From the NCBI RefSeq assembly GCF_042610375.1, contig NZ_JBGJZL010000003.1, positions 380,133 through 444,132 of the forward strand: a stretch of DNA of 64,000 nucleotides, read 5' to 3'. This stretch comes from CTSoil-075 sp042610375 (lineage in GTDB: Bacteria > Bacillota > Negativicutes > DSM-13327). Made by a program: the position numbers and the translations under genes. How positions within the stretch are numbered: position 1 is the stretch's first letter; each line of letters opens with the position of its first letter. This document shows, one piece after another, positions 9,226 to 17,699 of the stretch. Below the pieces are notes generated by a model that saw nothing but the letters and a program-made list of their open reading frames with translations, was not told the origin of the DNA and did no database searches.

Positions 9226-9242
9226 AATATGGAGTGATAGAT

Positions 9243-9812
9243 TTGACCAAATCAACAGAGAAAGAAACAAGTAATGTGGAAGTTGATTCCATGAATGAAG
9301 CCGTAGAAGAAGCTGTAGAAAAAACTTTTGAAATTTTAGATGGGGATGATGTTGTTAAGCTGCAAGCTGAGCTTGTTGTTCAGCAACGTTTAGTTGAAGA
9401 GCATAACGATCGCTATAAGCGTCTACAGGCAGATTTTGAAAATCTTAGACGAAGAACTCGTCAAGAAAAAGAAGATTTATCTATGGTTGTTGCACAAAAT
9501 ATTCTTTTAGATTTACTTCCAGTTGTTGATAATTTTGAAAGAGCTTTAGGCAGTGCTGGAACCCAAGATGCGGCAAAAGTATTGATGGGTGTAGAAATGA
9601 TTCATCGACAGTTTATCCAAGCTTTAGAAAAGTGTGGTTTAACGACTGTGGAAGCTCTTGGACAACTTTTTGACCCACAAAAACATGAAGCTGTTATGAG
9701 AGTAGAAGATGAAACTCAAGCTGATGGAACTGTGGTTGAAGAACTTCAAAAAGGCTATGCTGTACGCGGTAAAGTCATACGTCCAAGTATGGTAAAAGTT
9801 GTAGGAAATTAA
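9243..9812 (+). CDS. grpE: Nucleotide exchange factor GrpE
   Basis: Exchange factor that releases ADP from DnaK. An acidic N-terminus leads into a long coiled coil (LQAELVVQQRLVEEHNDRYK), then the conserved ADFENLRRRTRQEKED, LLPVVDNFERAL and the C-terminal beta wing with FDPQKHEAVMRVED and VIRPSMVKV. The start is TTG 9243, because GGAGTG (9231-9236) has correct spacing to it; GTG 9234 would overlap that site. It is 189 residues, 17 bases after the chaperonin gene. Confidence 0.95.
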   Translation: MTKSTEKETSNVEVDSMNEAVEEAVEKTFEILDGDDVVKLQAELVVQQRLVEEHNDRYKRLQADFENLRRRTRQEKEDLSMVVAQNILLDLLPVVDNFERALGSAGTQDAAKVLMGVEMIHRQFIQALEKCGLTTVEALGQLFDPQKHEAVMRVEDETQADGTVVEELQKGYAVRGKVIRPSMVKVVGN

Positions 9813-9860
9813 ACAAGTCGTTCTTAACTGGAATCAACAAGTAAAATGCGATGTGATTCC
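9813..9860 (-). repeat. Dispersed hairpin repeat, copy F (reverse orientation) after grpE
   Basis: On the minus strand this reads GGAATCA, an 18-base loop-side stretch, TGATTCC, then AGTTAAGAACGACTTG. The stem is a perfect 7 bp (9830-9836 with 9854-9860). TAAGAACGACT is identical to copy B at 43528-43538. It starts directly at the grpE stop codon, so the grpE-dnaK mRNA would carry it. Confidence 0.7.
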
Positions 9861-9929
9861 GTAAGATATAGGTTATACAGAGCTTATTTTAGGGTATAAA
9901 ATTTTATATATTTCGAGGAGGAATAAACA

Positions 9930-11759
9930 ATGTCAAAAGTAATTGGTATAGATCTTGGAACAACAAATTCATGCGTAGCAGTCATGGAAGGTGGCGAACC
10001 AGTCGTTATTGCGAATGCAGAAGGTGCTAGAATTACCCCTTCCGTCGTAGGTTTTTCAAAAACTGATGAACGTTTAGTTGGACAATTAGCTAAACGTCAA
10101 GCTGTATCCAATCCTGACCGTACAATTAGTTCCATCAAACGCTACATGGGTACAGACCATACAGTAGCAATTGATGACAAAAAATATACACCACAAGAAA
10201 TTTCTGCTATGATTTTACAAAAACTTAAAGCCGATGCAGAAGCTTATTTGGGCCAAAAAGTAACAAGAGCCGTTATCACTGTACCTGCATATTATAATGA
10301 CAGCCAACGTCAAGCGACTAAAGATGCTGGAACCATTGCAGGTCTTGAAGTACTTAGAATTATCAATGAGCCAACTGCAGCAGCCCTTGCTTATGGTATT
10401 GATAAAGGCAATGATCATACTATACTTGTATTTGACTTAGGTGGCGGTACCTTCGACGTATCTATTTTAGAATTAGGTGAAGGCGTATTTGAAGTAAAAG
10501 CTACAAATGGTAATAACCGTTTAGGTGGCGATGACTTTGATGAGCGCATTATGAAATGGTTTATTTCTGAGTTCAAAAAAGAAAATGGTATTGATTTGTC
10601 CAAAGATCGTATGGCTGAACAACGTTTACGTGAAGCAGCTGAAAAAGCAAAAATTGAATTATCTGGCGTAATGACAACAAATGTTAACTTGCCATTTATT
10701 ACAGCTGATCAAACTGGTCCTAAACATTTAGATCTTAACTTAACAAGAGCTAAATTTGATGAATTAACTGCTGATTTAGTTGAATCAACGATGGGACCAA
10801 CTCGTCAAGCAATGAGCGATGCTGGCTTATCACCTAAAGATATTGAAAAAGTAATCTTAGTCGGCGGATCAACTCGTATTCCTGCTGTACAAGAAGCGAT
10901 TAAAAAATTCTTAGGTAAAGAACCTCACCGTGGTGTAAATCCTGATGAATGTGTAGCTGTAGGTGCTGCTATCCAAGCTGGTGTACTTGTTGGTGAAGTA
11001 AAAGACGTATTGTTACTTGATGTAACTCCTCTATCCTTAGGGATCGAAACATTAGGTGGCGTATATACTAAAATCATTGAACGTAATACGACAATTCCTA
11101 CATCCAAGAGCCAAACGTTCTCAACTGCAGCTGATAACCAACCTTCCGTTGACATCCATGTTCTACAAGGTGAACGGGAAATGGCTGCTTACAACAAAAC
11201 ATTGGGTCGTTTCGAACTAAAAGATATTCCTCCAGCACAACGTGGTGTTCCACGCATTGAAGTTTCCTTTGATATTGATGCCAATGGTATCGTTCATGTA
11301 TCTGCTAAAGATTTGGGAACTGGTAAAGAACAAAACATTACCATTACCTCTTCAGGTGGCATGAGTAAAGAAGATATTGAACGTATGGTTCAAGAAGCAG
11401 AAGCTCACGCAGCAGAAGATAAAGCACGTAAAGACGAAGTTGAAACTCGCAATAATGCTGATTCTTTAGTATATCAAGCTGAAAAAGCGATTAAAGATGC
11501 AGGCGATAAAGCTGATAAAGATTTAGTTGCAAAAGTACAAAGCGCTGCCGATCAATTGAAAGAAAGCCTTAAAGGCACTGACAATGAAAAAATCAAAGCA
11601 GATACTGAAGAGTTGACTAAACCATTATATGAAATGACAGCTGCTATGTATAAAGAAGAGCAAGAAGCTGCTCAAGGACAAGAAGGAACTCAAGAAGCTC
11701 CTAATGGTGAAAAAATTGTTGATGCTGAGTATAAAGTCGTCGATGACGAAAAAAAATAA
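9930..11759 (+). CDS. dnaK: Chaperone protein DnaK (Hsp70)
   Basis: ATP-dependent chaperone. The nucleotide-binding domain begins GIDLGTTNSCVAVMEGGEP and contains AVITVPAYYNDSQRQATKDA, VFDLGGGTFDVSILELGEG and LVGGSTRIPAVQEAI. The linker VLLLDVTPLSLGIETLGGV, the substrate domain and a helical lid follow, with a short acidic tail ending VVDDEKK. The 609-residue length is normal. It follows grpE after 117 bases that hold repeat copy F and a GAGGAGG ribosome-binding site. Expression should follow CIRCE control at 6501, unless a second promoter exists in that gap. Confidence 0.98.
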   Translation: MSKVIGIDLGTTNSCVAVMEGGEPVVIANAEGARITPSVVGFSKTDERLVGQLAKRQAVSNPDRTISSIKRYMGTDHTVAIDDKKYTPQEISAMILQKLKADAEAYLGQKVTRAVITVPAYYNDSQRQATKDAGTIAGLEVLRIINEPTAAALAYGIDKGNDHTILVFDLGGGTFDVSILELGEGVFEVKATNGNNRLGGDDFDERIMKWFISEFKKENGIDLSKDRMAEQRLREAAEKAKIELSGVMTTNVNLPFITADQTGPKHLDLNLTRAKFDELTADLVESTMGPTRQAMSDAGLSPKDIEKVILVGGSTRIPAVQEAIKKFLGKEPHRGVNPDECVAVGAAIQAGVLVGEVKDVLLLDVTPLSLGIETLGGVYTKIIERNTTIPTSKSQTFSTAADNQPSVDIHVLQGEREMAAYNKTLGRFELKDIPPAQRGVPRIEVSFDIDANGIVHVSAKDLGTGKEQNITITSSGGMSKEDIERMVQEAEAHAAEDKARKDEVETRNNADSLVYQAEKAIKDAGDKADKDLVAKVQSAADQLKESLKGTDNEKIKADTEELTKPLYEMTAAMYKEEQEAAQGQEGTQEAPNGEKIVDAEYKVVDDEKK

Positions 11760-11789
11760 GTCTTAGTCGGTAAAATGAATTAACATATG

Positions 11790-11820
11790 TTTGGCAGGGA
11801 GGTTTTAATTCCCTGCCAAA
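11790..11820 (+). terminator. Hairpin between dnaK and dnaJ
   Basis: TTTGGCAGGGA (11790-11800) pairs perfectly with 11810-11820. No U-run follows, so it may be a partial terminator or a processing stem that lowers dnaJ levels relative to dnaK. Confidence 0.5.
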
Positions 11821-11946
11821 TACTATATAATTGATAGCTGAGGTTGTTTAACCGCCAAAACACTCTATCACTCTTGTGATACTGTGTGTTTTTGTGGTTC
11901 AACTGTTTTTCTGTTTAGAAATATAAAGTGTTTAGGATGGTGTAAT

Positions 11947-13083
11947 GTGAGTAAGCGTGACTATTATGAAGTATTGGGCGTTAATAAGAATGCGTCTGAT
12001 GATGAAGTGAAAAAAGCATTTCGTAAAATGGCTCGTAAGTACCATCCAGACGTAAACCGCGATAATCCAGAGGCTGAAGCGAAATTTAAAGAAGTCAATG
12101 AAGCCTATGAAATTTTATCCAATCCTGATCGGCGTGGACAGTATGACCAAATGGGACATGCAGCCTTTGATGGCAGTGGCGGCGCTGGTGGTTTTGGTGG
12201 ATTCGGCGGTGGCGGCGGCGGTGGTTTTAATGATATATTCGACATGTTCTTTGGCGGGCAGGCAGGTTTTGGCGGTCGTCAAGCGGGTCCTGAAAAAGGT
12301 TCTGACCTACGTCATGACATGGAGATTAGCTTTGAAGAAGCCGCTTTTGGGGTGGAAAGAGAGATACCAGTCGGTAGAACTGAGGATTGTAAAACATGCA
12401 GTGGCTCAGGTGCGGCGGCTGGAACTCATGCTGAAACTTGTAGTCAGTGTAAAGGAACAGGACAAATACAAGTGGCTCAAAATACGCCTTTTGGCCGGAT
12501 GATTAATACACGGACATGTGATCGTTGTCATGGTGAAGGCAAGATTATCAAAACGCCATGTAAAGATTGTCGTGGAAAAGGTACAACCCGCGTAAGTCGT
12601 AAAATAAAAGTTAAAATTCCTGCGGGGGTAGATAATGGTTCAAGATTGAGAGTCACTCATGAAGGTGAAGCTGGTATGCGCGGAGGCCCTCCAGGAGATT
12701 TGTATGTTTATATTTTTGTAAAAGCGCATAAACTATTTACACGTGAAGGTAATGAGGTCATTTGTGAAGTACCAATTAGTTTTGTGCAGGCAACTCTTGG
12801 TGATGAAATTGATGTTCCTACACTTGATGGTAAAGTACAGCTTAAGATTGCAGAAGGTACACAATCAGGCACTGTTTTCCGTATCAAGGGTAAGGGTATT
12901 CCTCATCTCAGAGGTAATGGACGTGGTGATCAGCATGTGAGAGTCAAAGTTCTTACGCCACAAAAATTAACTGATAAACAACGTGATCTTTTGCAGGAAT
13001 TTGCAAAGGCAAGTGGCGAAAATGTCAATCCTGAACAAAAGAATTTCTTCAAAAAAGTGAAAGATATTTTTGGAGGGGCGTAA
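11947..13083 (+). CDS. dnaJ: Chaperone protein DnaJ (Hsp40)
   Basis: Co-chaperone that delivers substrates to DnaK and stimulates its ATPase. The J domain (DYYEVLGVNKNASDDEVKKA) carries the HPD triad in KYHPDVNRD, followed by a Gly/Phe-rich linker (residues about 75-115). The zinc-finger region has four C-x-x-C-x-G-x-G repeats (CKTCSGSG, CSQCKGTG, CDRCHGEG, CKDCRGKG) and the C-terminal substrate domains. It starts at GTG 11947 with upstream AGGATGG, giving 378 residues; the frame is open back to 11884 but lacks a site there. Confidence 0.97.
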   Translation: MSKRDYYEVLGVNKNASDDEVKKAFRKMARKYHPDVNRDNPEAEAKFKEVNEAYEILSNPDRRGQYDQMGHAAFDGSGGAGGFGGFGGGGGGGFNDIFDMFFGGQAGFGGRQAGPEKGSDLRHDMEISFEEAAFGVEREIPVGRTEDCKTCSGSGAAAGTHAETCSQCKGTGQIQVAQNTPFGRMINTRTCDRCHGEGKIIKTPCKDCRGKGTTRVSRKIKVKIPAGVDNGSRLRVTHEGEAGMRGGPPGDLYVYIFVKAHKLFTREGNEVICEVPISFVQATLGDEIDVPTLDGKVQLKIAEGTQSGTVFRIKGKGIPHLRGNGRGDQHVRVKVLTPQKLTDKQRDLLQEFAKASGENVNPEQKNFFKKVKDIFGGA

Positions 13084-13110
13084 GAGTAGGAATTTAAACA
13101 CTAAGATTAC

Positions 13111-13137
13111 AAGGGCGGTTTAGAATTGACCGCTCTT
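13111..13137 (+). terminator. Hairpin terminator after dnaJ
   Basis: AAGGGCGGT (13111-13119) pairs with ACCGCTCTT (13129-13137), including one G-T pair, followed by a T-rich stretch. It probably ends the heat-shock operon before prmA. Confidence 0.55.
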
Positions 13138-13149
13138 TGTGTCTTTAAA

Positions 13150-13222
13150 GAAATCAGAAAATCTAACATTTTCTTGATTTCAAGCAAGGGTAACTAAGGC
13201 TTGGTGGAAGTCGAGTTTTCTT
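13150..13222 (+). repeat. Dispersed hairpin repeat, copy A
   Basis: Hairpin 1 pairs GAAATC-A-GAAAA (13150-13161) with TTTTC-TT-GATTTC (13169-13181). CAAGCAAGGGTAACTAAGG follows, then a short stem GGCTT/AAGTC, ending AGTTTTCTTT. It lies between the dnaJ terminator and prmA. See copies B-F for the shared pattern. Confidence 0.8.
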
Positions 13223-13247
13223 TGAATAAAAATAGGGGGCGATTGGT

Positions 13248-14186
13248 ATGAAATGGGCTGAAATTAGTATTCAGACTACGCATGAGGCTGCTGATATGGT
13301 GGCCAATATTTTTCATGACTTAGGTTCAAGTGGTGTGGTCATCGAAGATCCTGAGCTTGTTAATTCATACCTTAGATCTGGACGATGGGATTACTCAGAT
13401 ATTCCCGAAGAAGTCAATACTGAAATTGTAGTTGTAAAGGCATATTTACCTGCCGATGAACATCTTGATGAAAAGTTAGGTCAATTTGAGGAAGAAATTC
13501 AACAACTTGTTTCCTATGGCGTTGATAAAGGTTCAGGGATAACGGAATGTCGTGAAGTGATGGAAGAAGACTGGGCATCATCGTGGAAAGAGTTTTTCCA
13601 TCCAATCAAAGTCGGACAACGGATTGTGATTAAACCTTCTTGGGAAGAATATGTGGCAACGGATGAAGATCTGGTAATTGAACTTGATCCAGGTATGGCT
13701 TTTGGTACGGGAACACATCACACCACCGCTATGTGTTGCCGAATCTTAGAAGATGTAGTAGAACCAGGTCATGTGATTTTTGATGTTGGTACAGGCTCGG
13801 GAATTTTATCAATTGCGGCTGCTAAGCTTGGTGCTGGTCGTGTACAAGCAGTTGATTTAGATCGCGTTGCAGTGCGTGTTGCCAATGAAAATGTAGGGAT
13901 CAACAAAGTTGAGGATATAGTTCAGGTAGCTCATGGCGATTTATTGACAGGTTTCTCAGGAAAAGCCGATATTGTGATTGCTAATATTATTGCTGATGTT
14001 GTGATTATACTTCTTGCTGATATTCCTGCACGCTTAAAAGATGATGGTATTTTTATTGCTAGTGGTATTATTACTGAACGTTTGAGTGATGTGACGTCAG
14101 CCATGTTGGCACAAAATCTCATTATTGACAAAGTGGTTGAAGAAGGCGGATGGGTTGCGATTGTGGCTCGCATGGGGGGCAACTGA
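13248..14186 (+). CDS. prmA: Ribosomal protein L11 methyltransferase
   Basis: SAM-dependent methyltransferase that methylates ribosomal protein uL11. The N-terminal part begins MKWAEISIQTTHEAADMV; the Rossmann domain contains LDPGMAFGTGTHHTTAMC, VFDVGTGSGILSIAAAKLGA and the NxxA-type catalytic segment IANIIADVV. The length of 312 residues is normal. AGGGGGCG precedes the ATG. It overlaps the downstream operon with rsmE one base away, the conserved prmA-rsmE-mtaB arrangement. Confidence 0.96.
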   Translation: MKWAEISIQTTHEAADMVANIFHDLGSSGVVIEDPELVNSYLRSGRWDYSDIPEEVNTEIVVVKAYLPADEHLDEKLGQFEEEIQQLVSYGVDKGSGITECREVMEEDWASSWKEFFHPIKVGQRIVIKPSWEEYVATDEDLVIELDPGMAFGTGTHHTTAMCCRILEDVVEPGHVIFDVGTGSGILSIAAAKLGAGRVQAVDLDRVAVRVANENVGINKVEDIVQVAHGDLLTGFSGKADIVIANIIADVVIILLADIPARLKDDGIFIASGIITERLSDVTSAMLAQNLIIDKVVEEGGWVAIVARMGGN

Positions 14187-14187
14187 T

Positions 14188-14922
14188 TTGCGCCGATTTT
14201 TTATTGAGACTCCGTTAGTTGCTGAAATGTCGATTCAAGGTTCAGATGCTCATCATATGAGTCGAGTGCTCAGATTGCAAGTAGGCGATCAGGTCATTGC
14301 TGTATCACCAGATGGTAGTGCAGGAGTAAGCAAAATTAAAAGTATTGGGACTGATGAAGTCATTCTTGTTTTACAGGAAATTCTTCGTGAAGATAAAGAA
14401 GCACCAATTCATGTTGATTTGGTACAAGGATTGCCTAAAAGCGATAAAATGGATTATATTGTACAAAAAGCAGTGGAACTTGGGGTAAGAAAAATTTATC
14501 CTATGGAGGCTGAACACTCAGTTGTTCAATATGATCAAGCTAAAAAGAGTAAGAGGCAGGAACGGTGGCAAAAGATTGCTGTTGAAGCCGCAAAGCAATG
14601 TGGTCGTGGAGTTATACCAACAGTTGAGCCTGTTACAAGTTTGGCGAATATAGTAACAAAAGTTGATGCTGACACCCTTGTGATCATGTTATATGAAGGG
14701 CAGGCCGCCCAAGGGATTAAAGAAGTGTTAACTAGGAATAAAGCGACTCATTATCTGCTCATTGTCGGACCTGAAGGAGGGTTCAGTGCTAAAGAAGTTG
14801 CTCTCTGTCAAGATCATGGTGTTTCGATTGTAACACTCGGACCACGCATTCTACGTACAGAGACAGCTGCTTTAGCTGGAGTATCAATTGTAATGTATGA
14901 ATCTGGCGATTTGGGGGGTTGA
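14188..14922 (+). CDS. rsmE: 16S rRNA m3U1498 methyltransferase RsmE
   Basis: SPOUT-class methyltransferase for U1498 of 16S rRNA. Conserved parts are (L)RRFFIETPL, the AHHMSRVLRL region, the QGLPKSDKMDYIVQKAVELG stretch, LIVGPEGGFSAKEV and LGPRILRTETAAL (the knotted SAM site). It starts at TTG 14188, immediately after the prmA stop, with GGGGGG 8 bases upstream inside the prmA end. It is 244 residues and translationally coupled to prmA. Confidence 0.95.
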   Translation: MRRFFIETPLVAEMSIQGSDAHHMSRVLRLQVGDQVIAVSPDGSAGVSKIKSIGTDEVILVLQEILREDKEAPIHVDLVQGLPKSDKMDYIVQKAVELGVRKIYPMEAEHSVVQYDQAKKSKRQERWQKIAVEAAKQCGRGVIPTVEPVTSLANIVTKVDADTLVIMLYEGQAAQGIKEVLTRNKATHYLLIVGPEGGFSAKEVALCQDHGVSIVTLGPRILRTETAALAGVSIVMYESGDLGG

Positions 14923-14924
14923 TT

Positions 14925-16250
14925 GTGCCGCGAGTTGCATTTACTACGCTAGGGTGTAAGGTAAACCAATTTGAAACAGAGGTTATGGAAGGTCTATTTA
15001 AACAGCGTGGTTATGAAATCACTTCTTTTGATCAAGTTGCTGATGTATATGTGATCAATACTTGTTCAGTGACTCATTTGGGTGAACGTAAGTCACGTCA
15101 GCTTATTAGACGAGGGATTAGGCTCAATCCAGAAGCCATTGTGGCTGTATCTGGATGTTATGCGCAAGTATCACCTGAAGAGATTGAAGCCATTGAAGGC
15201 GTAAATGTCATTGTAGGGACTCAAGATCGTCATCGGATTGTTGAGCTTGTTGAAGAAGTGGGACAGTCAAAAGGCATCATGAATATTGTGACCAATATTA
15301 TGAATGCTGATCATTTTGAAGATATTCCTTTATTTGATACACCAGGACGAACAAGAGCGTTTTTAAAAATACAAGAAGGTTGTACAAATTTTTGTACTTA
15401 TTGTATTATTCCTTATGCGCGAGGTCCTCTTCGGTCGCGCCCTCTCGAAAGTATAAGAAGAGAAACTGAAAAACTAATTGCAGCAGGATTTAAGGAAATA
15501 GTATTAACAGGAATTCACCTTGGTGCTTATGGACGTGACTTAGAAGGCACGATTACCTTGGTAGATGCCGTCAAGGCTGTGTTAAGTGCTGAAGGGCTTG
15601 TACAGTTGCGCCTAGGCTCTCTAGAGTCCATTGAAATCTCAGATGAATTGATTGAGATGATCAAACAAGATGAGCGGCTCTGTCCGCATTTACATTTGCC
15701 TTTGCAAGCTGGCGATAATCAGGTATTGCGCATGATGAACAGGCATTATACGTTGGCAGAGTATCGAGAGCTGATACATAGTATTCAAGAAAAGATTAAA
15801 GATATTGGAATATCCACAGATATTATTGTAGGATTTCCTGGGGAAACCTTGGAAATGTTCGAAAATGCTCTGGGGTTTGTTGAAAGTATGGATTTTTCAC
15901 GGATGCATATCTTCCCTTACTCTCGTCGCAGTGGCACTCCTGCCGCAAAATATGTTGATCAAGTACCTGAGGATGAAAAAAAACGTCGCGTGCAAATGAT
16001 GCAAGAATTGGCTGAAAAAAAAGCCGTTGAATTTCAAAAGAAATTTATTACTCGTCAGTTGACCGTGCTATTTGAGCCTGAGCATGATGGTCTAGTTGAG
16101 GGCTTAACAGGTAATTATATTAGAGTTTATGCAAATGCAAAGGATGTTGTACAAGGTAAACTTTATAATGTTCGCATGGAAAAATTATATCGTGATGGTT
16201 TGTGGGGTACTATAATCGATAAAGACGACTTGATTCAGACGGAGTGTTAA
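14925..16250 (+). CDS. mtaB: tRNA t6A37 methylthiotransferase MtaB
   Basis: Radical SAM enzyme that adds a methylthio group to t6A37 of tRNAs reading ANN codons. It has the N-terminal UPF0004 domain (TTLGCKVNQFETE, with three cluster cysteines including INTCSV and VSGCYAQV), the radical SAM motif CTNFCTYCIIPYARG, and a C-terminal TRAM domain. GTG 14925 follows GGGGGG at 6 bases and overlaps the end of rsmE; TTG 14919 is less likely. It is 441 residues. The last codons may derive from a repeat (see 16225-16300). Confidence 0.95.
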   Translation: MPRVAFTTLGCKVNQFETEVMEGLFKQRGYEITSFDQVADVYVINTCSVTHLGERKSRQLIRRGIRLNPEAIVAVSGCYAQVSPEEIEAIEGVNVIVGTQDRHRIVELVEEVGQSKGIMNIVTNIMNADHFEDIPLFDTPGRTRAFLKIQEGCTNFCTYCIIPYARGPLRSRPLESIRRETEKLIAAGFKEIVLTGIHLGAYGRDLEGTITLVDAVKAVLSAEGLVQLRLGSLESIEISDELIEMIKQDERLCPHLHLPLQAGDNQVLRMMNRHYTLAEYRELIHSIQEKIKDIGISTDIIVGFPGETLEMFENALGFVESMDFSRMHIFPYSRRSGTPAAKYVDQVPEDEKKRRVQMMQELAEKKAVEFQKKFITRQLTVLFEPEHDGLVEGLTGNYIRVYANAKDVVQGKLYNVRMEKLYRDGLWGTIIDKDDLIQTEC

Positions 16251-16300
16251 CTCCAGCTGAATCTTAGTCGCCCTTATCCAAAGAATTGTTTATTGGGTTA
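16225..16300 (-). repeat. Possible degenerate copy G of the dispersed hairpin repeat
   Basis: Read on the minus strand it contains ATAAGGGCGACTAAGATTCAG, a loop, CTGAATC-AAGTC and CTTTAT. This compares with GTAAGGGCAGCTAAGACTT ... GAAGTC ... CTTTAT in copy D. A stem GATTCAG/CTGAATC is visible, and the copy overlaps the mtaB stop. The hairpin 1 part is not convincing. Confidence 0.35.
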
Positions 16301-16303
16301 AAT

Positions 16304-16336
16304 TTTCCTGCAAAAAAGATTTTTCATTGCAGGAAA
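16304..16336. other. Hairpin in the mtaB-hinT gap
   Basis: TTTCCTGCAA (16304-16313) pairs exactly with TTGCAGGAAA (16327-16336). It has no clear U-run after it, so it is a weak terminator or mRNA 3'-end stem for the prmA-rsmE-mtaB group. Confidence 0.45.
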
Positions 16337-16428
16337 TCTGTAAAAAAAACCGAATAAATTGTGATATAAACTTATAATATTATTCAGACGATTAGTACAA
16401 AGTAAAATTTGAAGGGAGGTGTTGTAGT

Positions 16429-16776
16429 ATGCCGCAGGAATGTATATTTTGTAAGATTTCGGCCAAAGAAATACCAGTACCAGTTATATATGAGGATGAG
16501 TATATCATTGCTTTTCCTGATATTAAGCCAGCTGCGCCAGTCCATGTTTTAGTAATTCCCAAAAAACATATTGCCAATCTCCTGGAACTAACGTCTGATG
16601 ATATAATGCTTATGGGCCATGTTTTATCTACCATTCCTAAGATTGCCACGAAGCTCGGTTTAGCTGAAGATGGCTTTCGATTGGTAGTAAATACAAAAGA
16701 TAATGGTGGACAAACGGTTCATCATTTACATTGGCATATTTTGGGTGGAAGATTTATGACTTGGCCGCCAGGTTAA
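16429..16776 (+). CDS. hinT: HIT family nucleotide-binding hydrolase (HinT type)
   Basis: Histidine-triad hydrolase of adenosine phosphoramidates. The N-terminal ECIFCKISAKEIPVPVIYED supplies zinc-type cysteines. The active-site HxHxHxx triad appears as HHLHWHILGG, followed by RFMTWPPG. It is 115 residues, the normal length. GGGAGGTG precedes the ATG. It sits between mtaB and rpsU, as in many Firmicutes. Confidence 0.95.
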   Translation: MPQECIFCKISAKEIPVPVIYEDEYIIAFPDIKPAAPVHVLVIPKKHIANLLELTSDDIMLMGHVLSTIPKIATKLGLAEDGFRLVVNTKDNGGQTVHHLHWHILGGRFMTWPPG

Positions 16777-16778
16777 TA

Positions 16779-16808
16779 TTGACAATGTATATCTTGGTCG
16801 TGTATAAT
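16779..16808 (+). promoter_or_regulatory. Sigma-A promoter for rpsU-yqeY
   Basis: TTGACA (16779-16784) and TATAAT (16803-16808) with an 18-base spacer, 65 bases before rpsU. Confidence 0.8.
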
Positions 16809-16872
16809 CTTTAGGTGTATGTAAACGAAATACATTTCCCCGTAACGGTCCGAGTGGAGGGAGGGATATCAG

Positions 16873-17046
16873 ATGTCAGAAGTTAAAGTAGGAAAAAACG
16901 AAACAATTGATAGTGCACTCCGCAGATTTAAGCGTACTTGTCAAAAAGCCGGCACCCTTGCTGAAATAAGAAAGCGCGAACATTATGAAAAACCGAGCGT
17001 AAAACGCAAGAAAAAATCCGAAGCAGCACGTAAGCGCAAGTTTTAA
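16873..17046 (+). CDS. rpsU: Small ribosomal subunit protein bS21
   Basis: Very basic 57-residue 30S protein near the anti-Shine-Dalgarno platform. The frame reads MSEVKVGKNETIDSALRRFK, then a cysteine-containing helix (RTCQKAGTLAEIRKREHYEK) and the Lys/Arg-rich tail ending AARKRKF. GGAGGGAGGG lies upstream of the ATG. It is between hinT and yqeY, as in Bacillus. Confidence 0.95.
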   Translation: MSEVKVGKNETIDSALRRFKRTCQKAGTLAEIRKREHYEKPSVKRKKKSEAARKRKF

Positions 17047-17078
17047 TTAAGGATTTTTCACGTTTCGGAGGTATTTAT

Positions 17079-17531
17079 ATGTCTCTTAAGGAAAAATTGA
17101 CAGAAGATATGAAGCAGGCTATGCGGGATAAGGAAAGCGGTAAGTTACGCCTTTCTGTCATCCGTATGGTACGCGCTAACATAAAAAATGTCGAGATTGA
17201 TCGTAAGCAAGAGCTTTCTAATGATGAAGTTTTAGACGTGTTGGCAAAAGAAGTAAAAATGCGTCGAGATGCAGTGGAAGAGTTCAATAAAGGTAATCGA
17301 CCTGATTTGGTTGAAAGTCTTGAACAAGAAATTGTTATTTTGATGAATTATTTACCTGAGCAGTTAAACGAAGCTGAAGTTCGCACTTTAGTTGAGAGTG
17401 CTGTGGCGGAAACGCAAGCGGTCAGCCCTAAAGAAATGGGCAAAGTAATGGCTGTTCTTATGCCAAAGGTCAAGGGACGTGCTGATGGCAAACTCGTGAA
17501 TACTATCGTACGAGAAATGCTAAATCAATGA
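17079..17531 (+). CDS. yqeY: GatB/YqeY domain protein
   Basis: 150-residue helical protein of the YqeY family, related to the tail domain of the GatB amidotransferase subunit. Its role is unproven but probably concerns tRNA or aminoacylation. Family features are SLKEKLTEDMKQAMRDKESG, LSVIRMVRANIKN, EIVILMNYLPEQLNE and the end KGRADGKLVNTIVREML. The site CGGAGG precedes the ATG, and it is 32 bases after rpsU, so probably cotranscribed. Confidence 0.93.
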   Translation: MSLKEKLTEDMKQAMRDKESGKLRLSVIRMVRANIKNVEIDRKQELSNDEVLDVLAKEVKMRRDAVEEFNKGNRPDLVESLEQEIVILMNYLPEQLNEAEVRTLVESAVAETQAVSPKEMGKVMAVLMPKVKGRADGKLVNTIVREMLNQ

Positions 17532-17533
17532 CT

Positions 17534-17575
17534 AAATCCGGTACTTATTTTTTAATAAGTACCGGATTTTAATTT
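17534..17575 (+). terminator. Terminator after yqeY (first of two)
   Basis: 16-bp perfect stem (17534-17549 with 17554-17569), 4-base loop, then a T-rich run. Confidence 0.9.
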
Positions 17576-17579
17576 TTTC

Positions 17580-17611
17580 CTCACTTATCATCATATAAGT
17601 GAGTTTTTTTA
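17580..17611 (+). terminator. Second tandem terminator after yqeY
   Basis: CTCACTTAT (17580-17588) pairs with ATAAGTGAG (17595-17603), followed by seven T. It isolates rpsU-yqeY from nfeD. Confidence 0.88.
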
Positions 17612-17699
17612 ATAATCTGTAGTATAATGAAATTAACTGGAATTTAAGTTAGTTTTTGTATAAAGATAGACCATCGAGTATAAAATGGGAGTGATGACT

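Noticed and set aside
11757..11776. A further reverse copy of the dispersed repeat after dnaK
   Set aside because: CGACTAAGACTT matches copy B over 12 bases, but neither hairpin is present; too short to call.
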